Assembly (NCBI RefSeq): GCF_004342265.1
Contig: NZ_SMCS01000001.1
Coordinates: 186,001-250,000 of the forward strand
Source: Luteibacter rhizovicinus
GTDB taxonomy: Bacteria; Pseudomonadota; Gammaproteobacteria; Xanthomonadales; Rhodanobacteraceae
Direction: 5' to 3'
DNA length: 64,000 nt
The notes below the pieces were generated by a model that saw nothing but the letters and a program-made list of their open reading frames with translations, did no database searches and had not been told where the DNA came from. Shown here piece by piece: positions 53,379 to 62,115 of this stretch (its first letter is position 1; every line of letters begins with the position of its first letter). A program made the translations under genes and the position numbers.

Positions 53379-54608
53379 TCACCTCTGCATTCCGGATGCT
53401 TGCTGCTCTGGCATGAGGCCTGGCGACTGCGCATGGAACTGATGTTGTTGTTGCGTCTGTGCCGGAGCCTGCGTCTGTTGGTTCCAGATCGCGCTGCTCT
53501 GCACAAGAGGCGTATCCATGCCCTGGACGGTACCCACATCGGCGTATTGCTTGAATGGGGACTGCATGTCGCCCTGCACGGCAAATGTCTTGCTGGCGTC
53601 GTCGCTCAGCAGGACATGGTCGACGCGATGCATGCCCGCGCCCCGCGCGGCGACCGTCAGTGCGCCAGCGAGATTGTCGCTGTGCTGATTCGGGGCGCGG
53701 CAATGTTCCGCGTCCAGCCGATGAACGCCGTCCCGCGCTTGCTGGAATAAGGGGTAGTCGGGGTGCGTCGGATGGTCGAGACGGGGCGCGGCGACGGTCG
53801 CGTCACGCTGCTGCTGCATCTCGTGAAGCGCGTTGAGTGTCGTCGGGCCGGCGATGCCATCGGCCGCCAGGTGATGGCCGTTGGCATCCTTATGACCCAG
53901 TTCGCTCAGTCGGTTCTGCAATTCGTGGACAGCGGCGCCATGGGCGCCTTGCTTGAGCACGTTGTCGGCGATCGTGACGTGGACTGACTGCTGATCGGTT
54001 TGCTGGTGCGTCGCATCTTGAGCGGCATGCTGTTCTGCTAATTGGGAGGAAATCGGAGCAATGTCTCCTTTCTTCCAACCTTCGGCCTGGCTGACGCCGT
54101 CGGCGAGGGCCGACTTCTCTTCGTCGGACATGTTCTTGATTACGATGTCACGAAGGTTTACGCCCTGCCGGTCACCCTCGGCATAAATGGTCCTCAGCTG
54201 GGCGTCATGATGAGCGCTGCCGCTGTAATCAGCCGTCGAATACGATTTGACCATTTCGGCAACTGTTTTGCCTCCCATGCCATCGACCAATAGCTTCAAT
54301 TGGGCATTGCGTCCGGCCTCGTGGCTTTCGAATACGGCATTACCCCATTGGTCGAGGTCTACTATCCCTTGATATCTTGATTGCGCCTCTTCCAAGGCGC
54401 GTTCTCTTGATCGGGAGCTGTGGATCGTTGTGTCTGCACTATTTGCATGTTCAAACTTCAGGTTCCCAGGGTTGTTGTTTCGCCATGCCACCGTGCCGTT
54501 GGTTGCCTGCAAGTGAGAGCCATCGTCCATTTCGTAAATACGCGTCTTGCCTTCGGCTTTGACCAGTCGAGTGATTTTCTTGTCGGATAGAACGTCATCC
54601 ATCGTCAT
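53379..54608 (-). CDS. X-T4SS effector, RNNNPGN-type muramidase-like with XVIPCD
   Basis: The 409-aa effector begins with a domain (residues ~1-185) containing AWRNNNPGNLKFEHANSADT, FESHEAGRNAQLKLLVDG and MVKSYSTADYSGSAHHDAQLRTIY. This resembles phage structural/lytic proteins of the P5 type; a peptidoglycan-lytic role is inferred. A PG_binding_1-like domain, shorter than in the others (~215-265: ELQNRLSELGHKD, GIAGPTTLNALH), and XVIPCD (~280-375: PLFQQARDGVHRLDAEHCRAPNQ) follow, with a Q-rich tail. Its candidate immunity gene ends 30 nt upstream. Confidence 0.88.
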   Translation of the reverse strand: MTMDDVLSDKKITRLVKAEGKTRIYEMDDGSHLQATNGTVAWRNNNPGNLKFEHANSADTTIHSSRSRERALEEAQSRYQGIVDLDQWGNAVFESHEAGRNAQLKLLVDGMGGKTVAEMVKSYSTADYSGSAHHDAQLRTIYAEGDRQGVNLRDIVIKNMSDEEKSALADGVSQAEGWKKGDIAPISSQLAEQHAAQDATHQQTDQQSVHVTIADNVLKQGAHGAAVHELQNRLSELGHKDANGHHLAADGIAGPTTLNALHEMQQQRDATVAAPRLDHPTHPDYPLFQQARDGVHRLDAEHCRAPNQHSDNLAGALTVAARGAGMHRVDHVLLSDDASKTFAVQGDMQSPFKQYADVGTVQGMDTPLVQSSAIWNQQTQAPAQTQQQHQFHAQSPGLMPEQQASGMQR

Positions 54609-54638
54609 TCTCCTTTTCCATGTCTGAATAGTCCTGAT

Positions 54639-55589
54639 TTACCAGCCCCAGCTACAATCGTGCCGTATCACTTTGCAAGAACCTTTGCCGCCTTCGTTGC
54701 ACTCATTCAAGGCTTCTGAGGCGACTTCCTTCAGAGCTTTCTTCTTTTGTGACGAGGCTGCGTAGAACACCCCCGAGCTATCTTTCGCCAGCGCAAGACA
54801 TCCATTTGCCTGTTTAAAAAGGACGCGACAGTTGCCACTGGATTGACAACTTTCCTGCATGCTCTTTTCAAGACTGACCGGGTCTCGTTCGCCAATAATC
54901 ATCGAGAACGTTTGGGCTTGATCGTTCACCACGAGAGCATTCCAAAATACCGGTGCTCGCCACCGAGGGTCGAAATCCGCGAGTAGACCAGATGTTGGTA
55001 GTGGAACCTTGTCAACGTGTTTAGCACCTTCGCCCAGGTTGTCGAACCAGGTACTTACGGCATCCGTAACACGCCATTGCTTCGTCGCCGCGTTGTACGA
55101 AAAGTTGTAGATGAAGGACGATACCTGCCGCCCACCATAATTGTGTTCGATGTGTATGTGGCCAGGCGTTAACGTTGTCAGTTCACGGTCGAAAGGGTCC
55201 TCGAACGTCGCCCCGCATACCGAACATGCAATGACGCGATCGTTACGAGCCACTTCCTTGAAAACTCCGTCTATCTTGCGCAGCACCAGCAAGGGCCGCT
55301 GCCCTGATGTGATATCCGGATCGGATGCGTTCTTCTTCTGCCGCTCCATGACTGCCACGGCGTCCGAGCCATCGGTACTACCAGTCGCTTTGTAAAAGAT
55401 CAGCTTGCTGTCGGCGGGCACGAGTTCCCGTACTTCGGCAGGGGCGTCCTGCGGTACAGCCGACTTCGAGGCATGAGACTCATCTCCATGCGTTGTCGTC
55501 GCTTCTTGCGCGTGGGCTGGAGCCAAAGCGAAGAGCGCCAAGGACAGGGCGCACAGAGAGGGGATTGCGATCCGTTGCATATTCACCAT
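54639..55589 (-). CDS. exported two-module protein with DUF4189 tail, candidate immunity
   Basis: The ~316-aa protein has a signal peptide (MQRIAIPSLCALSLALFALAPAHA). The first domain (~60-225: VARNDRVIACSVCGATFEDPFD, GGRQVSSFIYNFSYN) is homologous to the C-terminal domain of the LprI-type protein at 52293-53309. The last ~70 residues (CRVLFKQANGCLALAKDSSG, ALNECNEGGKGSCKVIRHDC) form a DUF4189 domain, as in the next two genes. Upstream in-frame codons are rejected. It precedes the muramidase-like effector and is probably its immunity protein. Its GC content is visibly lower than the effectors'. Confidence 0.8.
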   Translation of the reverse strand: MVNMQRIAIPSLCALSLALFALAPAHAQEATTTHGDESHASKSAVPQDAPAEVRELVPADSKLIFYKATGSTDGSDAVAVMERQKKNASDPDITSGQRPLLVLRKIDGVFKEVARNDRVIACSVCGATFEDPFDRELTTLTPGHIHIEHNYGGRQVSSFIYNFSYNAATKQWRVTDAVSTWFDNLGEGAKHVDKVPLPTSGLLADFDPRWRAPVFWNALVVNDQAQTFSMIIGERDPVSLEKSMQESCQSSGNCRVLFKQANGCLALAKDSSGVFYAASSQKKKALKEVASEALNECNEGGKGSCKVIRHDCSWGW

Positions 55590-55623
55590 TACGTACTTCG
55601 ATCCATTCGTTTTAGTTCGGGAG

Positions 55624-56121
55624 TCATTGAACTCGTTCTGCAAAGCTGCATTGGCTGTAGACGATTTGGCAAGCCTTGCTTCCTGTGCATCTGTTGAGCG
55701 CGCGCTCCTCTGCTTCTTTCTGAGTCGCAGCACCTGCTGCATGTACAGGCCCACCGTCTGTGCTTTGCGAAACGGCAGCACACTGGTTGTAGAAAGAAAG
55801 CAATATTGCGCAGTTCCTGCCACCGTTCTTTGAGCAGAGGTCGAGCGCAACCCGATTAGCGTCTGATTTGCTTTCTTGTCCCTCAACCGTACCAGCTCGA
55901 CCTGTATCCGAATCCATGGCGATGGCTCCCCACCGGTCTGCCCATACGGCCTGTGGCTGCGCAGGCTGCTGCTGAGCCGGATTTTCTTGGTAGTAAGGCG
56001 AGTTCTGTTGGTCGGGTGGAATACAGCCGGGATTGCCTGCCGATGGCACACCTGGAGCGCACTGCGACCAAGCCGCAGGTACGCAGAGACAAAATCCTAG
56101 TGCTGCTAAGAGCTTCGTCAT
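55624..56121 (-). CDS. DUF4189 exported protein
   Basis: The 165-aa protein (MTKLLAALGFCLCVPAAWSQ) has a signal peptide, a proline/glutamine-rich N-terminal stretch (CAPGVPSAGNPGCIPPDQQNSP) and a DUF4189 domain (AVWADRWGAIAMDSDTG, ANRVALDLCSKNGGRNCAILLSFYNQCAA, CQIVYSQC) with paired cysteines. It is a paralogue of the adjacent gene at 56148-56648. No effector directly follows it; it may be orphan immunity or a cell-envelope accessory of the secretion system. GC is low for the region. Confidence 0.82.
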   Translation of the reverse strand: MTKLLAALGFCLCVPAAWSQCAPGVPSAGNPGCIPPDQQNSPYYQENPAQQQPAQPQAVWADRWGAIAMDSDTGRAGTVEGQESKSDANRVALDLCSKNGGRNCAILLSFYNQCAAVSQSTDGGPVHAAGAATQKEAEERALNRCTGSKACQIVYSQCSFAERVQ

Positions 56122-56147
56122 TTCGTGCCTTATTCCATGGCTTTGAG

Positions 56148-56648
56148 CTATTGAACTCGTTCTGGGTAACTGCATTGGCTATATACAACCTTGCATTCCT
56201 TGCGTCCGCCGCAATCATCAAGGGCGCTTCGTTCAGCCTCATCTTTGCCCGCAGCGCTAGCAGCAAAGATCGTGCCTCCCCCTAGATTTTGCGTGGCGGC
56301 CGCACATTGGTTGTGGAAGGCAAGCAGTATTTTGCAGTCTTGACCGCCGTCTCTTTCACATAAATCCAGTGCAACCTGGTTGGCCTCTGATTTGCTCGTT
56401 CGGCCAGTGATTGTGCCGGCTCGTCCCGAGTTTGCATCCAATGCAATGGCACCCCAACGATCCGCCCACACAGCTCGGGGCTGTGGGGCTTGTTGTTGCG
56501 TAGAGTTTCCATTGTTATACGGAGAGTTTGGCTGATCGGGTGGGATGCATCCGGGATTGCCTGCCGACGGAATACCCGGTGCGCATTGCGACCATGCGAT
56601 AGGAGCGTAGAGAAGGCCTATGACGACAATCGAGTAGATGATTTTCAT
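56148..56648 (-). CDS. DUF4189 exported protein (tandem paralogue)
   Basis: The 166-aa protein (MKIIYSIVVIGLLYAPIAWSQ) has a signal peptide, then CAPGIPSAGNPGCIPPDQPNSP and a DUF4189 domain (AVWADRWGAIALDANSG, LDLCERDGGQDCKILLAFHNQCAA, CKVVYSQCSYPERVQ). It is plainly a tandem duplicate of the gene at 55624-56121. It starts 2 nt after the virB6 stop, so it is part of the secretion operon. The function is not established. Confidence 0.83.
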   Translation of the reverse strand: MKIIYSIVVIGLLYAPIAWSQCAPGIPSAGNPGCIPPDQPNSPYNNGNSTQQQAPQPRAVWADRWGAIALDANSGRAGTITGRTSKSEANQVALDLCERDGGQDCKILLAFHNQCAAATQNLGGGTIFAASAAGKDEAERSALDDCGGRKECKVVYSQCSYPERVQ

Positions 56649-56650
56649 TG

Positions 56651-57817
56651 TTATCCTTCGCCGGGCCTGCCGTATTCTTTCGATCTCATAGTGTCAGAAG
56701 CGACGGCTGTGTTACCGCCCATGCCAAGCGAGCCAACCATCGGCGTTCGGGTGGCTCCTGTATTCGCATGAGCAATTGAAGAGCTGATGGGTGGCGCTTC
56801 GCCCTGCGGTGCCCTACCTTGCGCCAACGCCTGCTGATCGCGAGCACCAGCGCCACGTGACCCGATGCTACCGAATGACGAATACGAAGCGAATTGCCCC
56901 AACGTACCCTGGAAGAACGCGGCGGCCATTGGCGGCGCCATGACGATCAGGGTCGATAGCAGGAGGCCGAGGCCGCCTTGCTGCAATGCCATGCTGTTGA
57001 TGCCGTCGGTCGATCCGATCCCGATGTTTGGCAACGTAAGAAGGTACTTCACGGCGAATGCCGCGGTTACAGCAGCCATCATCTTCATGGCGATGCTTAC
57101 CATCACGCTCAGTACGGCCAGCGAGAACACTGTGCCTATACCGTAGTAAAGCCATTTGCTGAATAGTTGTTTGGTCTGGTCGAACAGCAGGCACATGATG
57201 AAGATCGGGCCGAAGCCGACAAACAGGGCCAGCGCGATTTTGTTGAGCAGAAGCATCGAGCCGGCGATGACGCTGGGGCCCGCGATGCCGATGCCGGTGA
57301 ACCAACGGTCGCGATCCTTGGCATCCTGGGCCACCGAGTTGCCACCGACGTCGATGGAGTCGATAGTAGCCATGGCCGCTTCCATGCCGGCCAGGTTGGT
57401 GTCGATGGATTGAAAGGGGCTGGCATCCCCGCCGGTGACGTAGCTGGCGATGGCACTCGACATCCCGTCGCTTAATGTCCAGTAGACCGACGACGACGAG
57501 TAGGCGGCTGTGGTCGCGACGAAGACAATCAGCGTGGCACGGAGCGAATCGCCTACCAGCACCATCATGGGCTGACGAGATTGCCCGGTGACGATACGAA
57601 AACCCTGGAACATGATCCAGACGGTAAGCACCACCACGGCTACTATGCCGATGATCGTCGCCGACCCCGAGAGCAGCTTCCACTGAAGGATGTCGATCTC
57701 GTTGCGCAGGAAGTTGTTGATCGTCTGGAAGAAGATGAACTGGGTCGCGCCGTCGAGCGGACCGCTGGCCATCGCCAGTACCGACTTGCCCAAGAGACTT
57801 CCCATCAGGTCGACCAT
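56651..57817 (-). CDS. virB6: type IV secretion inner-membrane protein VirB6
   Basis: The 388-aa polytopic protein has about five to six membrane segments (e.g. ~52-72, ~90-108, ~178-205, ~212-245, ~275-300). It also has the conserved tryptophan region FSKWLYYGIGTVFSLAVLSVMVSIAMKMM (quoted as parts of the VirB6/TrbL pattern). The C-terminal ~75 residues are Gly/Ala/Gln-rich and probably cytosolic. VirB6 forms the base of the inner-membrane complex. It follows virB5 on the same strand. Confidence 0.92.
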   Translation of the reverse strand: MVDLMGSLLGKSVLAMASGPLDGATQFIFFQTINNFLRNEIDILQWKLLSGSATIIGIVAVVVLTVWIMFQGFRIVTGQSRQPMMVLVGDSLRATLIVFVATTAAYSSSSVYWTLSDGMSSAIASYVTGGDASPFQSIDTNLAGMEAAMATIDSIDVGGNSVAQDAKDRDRWFTGIGIAGPSVIAGSMLLLNKIALALFVGFGPIFIMCLLFDQTKQLFSKWLYYGIGTVFSLAVLSVMVSIAMKMMAAVTAAFAVKYLLTLPNIGIGSTDGINSMALQQGGLGLLLSTLIVMAPPMAAAFFQGTLGQFASYSSFGSIGSRGAGARDQQALAQGRAPQGEAPPISSSIAHANTGATRTPMVGSLGMGGNTAVASDTMRSKEYGRPGEG

Positions 57818-57913
57818 GACACTGTTTTCCTTATCGAATGAAACGACGCGCTATTGCCATGAGTAATAGGCGGAAAGGATATCGCTGGTGTATTCACGCG
57901 CACGATTGCGACG

Positions 57914-58807
57914 TCACCAGCCATTGGAATCCCCGATGCCGAGCGTCTTCATGCCTGAGGGCGTTGAGCTCTGAACACCTTTAAGCGCAGTCGCAAGTGC
58001 AGCGCCCGTAGTCAGTCCACTGATCGCCGAGCCAATATCCACGCCACCTATGCCCGGAATATTAATGCTGCCCAGGGAACTGGTGGTCTTGCCCGTCGCG
58101 GCGGCGTTGGCGGCGAGGGTCTGGGTGGCTCGCAGATAGCGCAGATTGGCCTCGTACGCATAGTTCACCGCCTGCATCTGCTGCTGGTCGAGGGCGATGA
58201 GGTTGTACAGGGCGGTGAGCTTGTTGGTGTTGTTCTCCAGCTTGCCGTACTGGTTGGGGTCGCCGCTGTTGATCTGCTCGCGCTCTTTCAGCAACGCACG
58301 CAGCATGTCGTCGCGGGTCTTGCTGGTGGCGTACACGGTCAGCATGTACTGGTACTGGGCATTTTCGATGTCGACGATTTTCTGGCAGGTTGCTTGTTGA
58401 GGCTGGGCGACGCTCTGGCAATGCACGCCGTCATCGAGTTTTGCGGTGCTGGTCGGGGTAGGGAGAGCCTGGGTTGGATCGCCCATTCGTACGCCCGGCT
58501 GATCCGCGCTGTAGTTATCGCCGATGATCAGCTTCTTGTTGATGCTGTCCAGATTGGCGTTCATCGTCTGGTTGCCGCCATTCGCAGTCGTGCCGAGGAC
58601 ATTGTTCAGGTCGTCGGTGCGGGTGCTGATGTGCGACGTATCGCTTTTGATCTCTCCAAGCGTGTCGTGGGTCGTTTGGTCCGTTACCTCCCATTGCGCA
58701 TGTGCAGCCGGTGTGGCGGCGCAAAGCAGCAATAGCGTGGCGATGGCTCCGAACAGACGGCGCATGGGAGTGTGTGTGGCGGTGCGGGTGTTCGATAACT
58801 TTGTCAT
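57914..58807 (-). CDS. virB5: type IV secretion pilus-tip protein VirB5
   Basis: The 297-aa exported protein has a signal peptide (MRRLFGAIATLLLLCAATPAAHAQW, after a short lead). A long helical region follows (~140-230: IVDIENAQYQYMLTVYATSKTRDDML, YAYEANLRYLRATQTLAANAAAT), then a glycine-rich end. This matches VirB5-like minor pilins in X-T4SS loci. I start at MTKLSNT (58807), since GGAG lies just before it, rather than four codons upstream. Position between virB4 and virB6 supports the call. Confidence 0.85.
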   Translation of the reverse strand: MTKLSNTRTATHTPMRRLFGAIATLLLLCAATPAAHAQWEVTDQTTHDTLGEIKSDTSHISTRTDDLNNVLGTTANGGNQTMNANLDSINKKLIIGDNYSADQPGVRMGDPTQALPTPTSTAKLDDGVHCQSVAQPQQATCQKIVDIENAQYQYMLTVYATSKTRDDMLRALLKEREQINSGDPNQYGKLENNTNKLTALYNLIALDQQQMQAVNYAYEANLRYLRATQTLAANAAATGKTTSSLGSINIPGIGGVDIGSAISGLTTGAALATALKGVQSSTPSGMKTLGIGDSNGW

Positions 58808-58836
58808 AGGGTTCTCCATCCTTCAGGGCTGATGGG

Positions 58837-61308
58837 TCAGACCGCTGCCGAGCGGTTTGGCAGCGTGGAGTGGGTCGGTTTGGTGGGTTTGGTCTTGCCA
58901 CTGCCCTTGCGGTTTTCGTAGAACGTGTTCAACCACTGGTCCGGGCGCAGGTCGTCGGCGGAAACGCCTTCGGCTGCTGCGCGTTCGCGCAGTATGTCGT
59001 GCATGATTTCGATGTTGTCCGTCGAGGCGGAAATGACCGCCAGCGCATCGTCCATCCCGCGCAGATTCAACTGGCAGACCGACGAGGCATGACCCTGCTT
59101 GACTAGGAAGCAGCGCGAGCGCTCGTCCAGACTGACAACGACCTGGTATTCCGCGTCTGTCAGCTTCAGGCCGTCGATATAGTCTTCGCGGCTCGCATTC
59201 GGATTGGGCAGCAGGATCATGGTTGCGGTCTGTTCGATCAGTGCGGCCGAAATGTCGCTGGCCAGCGCGTCCTCGGGACTCTGCGTGGCGAAGATGCCCA
59301 TGCCGTTCTGTTTACGAATGGTCTTCTGCTTGTTCTTCGCGAACTCCTTGAGCCCGCCCTTGCCGTCGAGGATCTTCCAGAATTCGTCCATCACATAGAT
59401 CAATGGCCGGCCATCGATCAGGGCTTCAAGACGGTGCAGCAGGTAGTTGATGACCGGCGCGCGCACTTCGGCATTGTCGATGATGTCGGTGTAGTCGAAG
59501 CCGATGATATTGGCGCGGGTCAGGTCGACGGTATCTTTGGGATTGTCGAAGACCCAGCCCAGCGAATTGCCGGCCGTCCATTTGCGCATGCGGATGAAGA
59601 GACCGTCGTCGCCGACGTTGGGCAGGCTCTTCTGGAAGTTGGTCATGTTGCGCAGGTGTATCGGCGTATCGAGGATATTCTCCACGGCGCGGAAGATATC
59701 CTCTTCTTCGCGCGAGCTGTACACCGTCTTGCCCACCAGGACCTTGATCAGGTCGGCCAGGAACTGAACGTTGGCTTCGCTACGCTCGCACTGGAACGGA
59801 TTGAAACCGGTCGGCTGGCCGTTCTCGAGCGCGAGATAATTTCCGCCACAGGCACGCACGAAGATCTCGGCGCCGCGATCCTTGTCGAAGAAGAAAATCG
59901 TCGGCGACGGGTTCAGCTTCTGCACCTGGCTGAGCAGGAAGTTGATCAGCGCGGTCTTACCCGTACCGGACTTACCGATCACCATGGTGTTGGCGATGGC
60001 CTTTTCGCCCAGCGAATTTTCGGCGGGGTGGGTGGCGTGGAAGTTGAAGTAGTACGGCTGGCCGTTGGTCGTCTGCAACGTGGTGACGCAGTCGCCCCAG
60101 GGATTGTTTTCTTTCTTGCCGGTAGCGAAATTGTGCAGCGGCGACAGGCCCAGGAAGTTGAGCGAGCTGACGTTCGCCATGCGGGTGCGGTACTTCCAGT
60201 TCGCCGGGAACTGCGAATAGAACGCCGAGGTGACCGCCAGATCTTCCTTGACCGAAATGAAGCCAGCGTTGGAGAGTTCCGCGCGCGTCGCGGCGATATG
60301 CTGGGGAAGAAGTTCCTGGCTGGACGAGTAAATCGCTATGCAGAAGTGATATTCGCCCAGCACGAAGTTGCCCGAAGCGAGCTGATCCATGGCCAGATCC
60401 ATCTCGACGATCTGGCTCACCGCCTTGTCGCCGGAGGAGATCATCATGCCCTTGGTGCGCTCAAGCGCCTTGAGCGCGTCCTGGCGTCCCATGGGACTAA
60501 AAGAGTGGGTTATGACGTACTCGAAGTCGAGATATTTCAGACCATTGAGGATGCCCGGGTAGGTGCCATCCGTGTATTCCTTGATGTTCAGGATCGCGCC
60601 GAAGTGGTTCACACCAGTAGGCGTCGTCAACACGAAATCGCCGGTTTTGGAGGAAAAACGCTGACGGCTGACGGGCAGATAGGCATGGACCGCCGCCGGC
60701 AGCACCGGCACGGGCTCATCGATGCGATTGAGCAGGTAGCCGAAGAATTCCAGGGCTTCGGAAAAGACGACGCCGTTGGATGCTTCGTACATGCCCAGCC
60801 GATACGGCGCATAGTCCTTGAGCACCGCTTCGACGTTGCCGGCCAGTTCCAGAATCGTGGCGATGGCCTGAGTCTGCTCCGCTTCCAGCTGGCTGACGTC
60901 GGACGATTTTTCGGCGAAACGCTTACCGCTGACGACCGGGCGGTAGATCATCGTCAGATAAAGTTCGTTCTGCATCAGCTTCTGAGTCGACAACGCCTCG
61001 TAGTACGCGTCGGACATGGTCTGATTGAACGCCTGCTTGAAGTGACTTTTGTTCTTGATGCGTCGGCGGCGGCGCACGTCATGGACCCAGAACGCGACGT
61101 TGACGAAATCCGGTGCGCGCAGGGTCTGCAGCATACGGTTGAAGGTATTGTGCCGGTGCTCGATGTCCCATTCTTCGCGGCCCACGAAGGGCAATCCCGC
61201 CAGTCGCCACACCAGCAGAAAATCGCCGCCGGTCGTTTTCAGGACGGTCGGCGAGACATGGGTGGATAGCGGGACGAACTCGGCAATGGACGCGTCTGGT
61301 GTGAACAT
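58837..61308 (-). CDS. virB4: type IV secretion ATPase VirB4
   Basis: The 823-aa ATPase powers pilus and channel assembly. It starts MFTPDASIAEFVPLSTHVSP; an open-frame extension of ~85 codons upstream lies inside virB3 and is rejected. An N-terminal CagE/TrbE-like domain (~1-430) is followed by the RecA-like motor with Walker A (NTMVIGKSGTGKTALINF), Walker B (PLIYVMDEFWKIL) and ATQSPEDAL. Length is typical. Confidence 0.96.
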   Translation of the reverse strand: MFTPDASIAEFVPLSTHVSPTVLKTTGGDFLLVWRLAGLPFVGREEWDIEHRHNTFNRMLQTLRAPDFVNVAFWVHDVRRRRRIKNKSHFKQAFNQTMSDAYYEALSTQKLMQNELYLTMIYRPVVSGKRFAEKSSDVSQLEAEQTQAIATILELAGNVEAVLKDYAPYRLGMYEASNGVVFSEALEFFGYLLNRIDEPVPVLPAAVHAYLPVSRQRFSSKTGDFVLTTPTGVNHFGAILNIKEYTDGTYPGILNGLKYLDFEYVITHSFSPMGRQDALKALERTKGMMISSGDKAVSQIVEMDLAMDQLASGNFVLGEYHFCIAIYSSSQELLPQHIAATRAELSNAGFISVKEDLAVTSAFYSQFPANWKYRTRMANVSSLNFLGLSPLHNFATGKKENNPWGDCVTTLQTTNGQPYYFNFHATHPAENSLGEKAIANTMVIGKSGTGKTALINFLLSQVQKLNPSPTIFFFDKDRGAEIFVRACGGNYLALENGQPTGFNPFQCERSEANVQFLADLIKVLVGKTVYSSREEEDIFRAVENILDTPIHLRNMTNFQKSLPNVGDDGLFIRMRKWTAGNSLGWVFDNPKDTVDLTRANIIGFDYTDIIDNAEVRAPVINYLLHRLEALIDGRPLIYVMDEFWKILDGKGGLKEFAKNKQKTIRKQNGMGIFATQSPEDALASDISAALIEQTATMILLPNPNASREDYIDGLKLTDAEYQVVVSLDERSRCFLVKQGHASSVCQLNLRGMDDALAVISASTDNIEIMHDILRERAAAEGVSADDLRPDQWLNTFYENRKGSGKTKPTKPTHSTLPNRSAAV

Positions 61309-61373
61309 GATTCTCGATACCGTATGAAACTCAAGAAAGGCCCTGGCAGGTACTGCCAGGGCATCTAGCGAAT

Positions 61374-61682
61374 TTACTGTTTCTTCTTCTTCGGATCGCG
61401 ATAACTGTTGGGCGTGAATACCCACATGCCGTCGTGCTCCTGCACGTTCCGCACACGAGTGCGGAACTGCAGGCGCAGGCCAAGCAGACGGAAGATCATC
61501 TCGTCGCGACGCGCCATCTGGCGCATCACGAAGATCACCGTCGGGATCAGCAACAGAAACCACATGTTGAAGTACATCGCCATCAGCAAGCCGCCGCCGG
61601 CACCCATGAAGAAGGGTATGTAAGGCACCCCCATGAACATGGGTGGACGGGTGCAGCCGCGGAACAGCGCGTTCTTATGCAT
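61374..61682 (-). CDS. virB3: type IV secretion protein VirB3
   Basis: The 102-aa membrane protein (MHKNALFRGCTRPPMFMGVP) has the VirB3 start pattern (LFRGxTRPxxxxGVP) and one long hydrophobic stretch that can form two short helices (~23-55). It has a basic C-terminus (RDPKKKKQ). VirB3 works with VirB4 and VirB6 in the inner membrane. It overlaps virB2 by 8 nt. Confidence 0.94.
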   Translation of the reverse strand: MHKNALFRGCTRPPMFMGVPYIPFFMGAGGGLLMAMYFNMWFLLLIPTVIFVMRQMARRDEMIFRLLGLRLQFRTRVRNVQEHDGMWVFTPNSYRDPKKKKQ

Positions 61683-62115
61683 AGTTCTGCAGAACGTGGA
61701 GCACGCTGTGCATCGAATCCATCAGCATGGCGGTGGTGTTGCCGCTGCTGGACGTGCATGCCTGGGCGCCGCCGCCGGTGCCGTTGCCGCCGACGACCAT
61801 GTTCGCCACCTGGGCTGCGGCACCGATCAGTACGCCACCGATCATGACCGGTGCCACGTCGGCAATGCGCTTGTGCGCGAAAGCTATCTGATAGCCGGAG
61901 AAAATGACCGCGACGGTCACGACGACGATGGATGCGGCGTTCAGCAGGCTGTTGATGTTCTGGAAAAAGCCGCAGACCTTGGTGCCGGTCTGTTCGATCT
62001 GGGCAAACGCGATCTCGGGAATGAGCAGCGAAGCGATCACGGCGAAAACCACCAGCGCGCTAAGCGACGGAGACTTGGACTGAGCGACAGTGTTCGAGAG
62101 AGAGGGCAGGGCCAT
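61675..62115 (-). CDS. virB2: type IV secretion major pilin VirB2
   Basis: The 146-aa prepilin has a long leader with a hydrophobic segment (SALVVFAVIASLLIPEIAFA, signal-peptide end). Two membrane helices follow, joined by a short loop (IVVVTVAVIFSGYQIAF; VAPVMIGGVLIGAAAQVANMVVGG), the VirB2 topology. The C-terminal tail (ACTSSSGNTTAMLMDSMHSVLHVLQNY) is longer than in classical VirB2, as reported for X-T4SS pilins. It overlaps virB3. Confidence 0.92.
   Translation of the reverse strand: MALPSLSNTVAQSKSPSLSALVVFAVIASLLIPEIAFAQIEQTGTKVCGFFQNINSLLNAASIVVVTVAVIFSGYQIAFAHKRIADVAPVMIGGVLIGAAAQVANMVVGGNGTGGGAQACTSSSGNTTAMLMDSMHSVLHVLQNYA

Noticed and set aside
59434-61269. A 611-codon plus-strand frame
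   Set aside because: It is antisense to virB4. The translation has no known domain and mirrors codon bias of the real gene.
61309-61563. N-terminal extension of virB4
   Set aside because: It overlaps the 3' part of virB3 in another frame, and family members start at MFTPD-like sequence.
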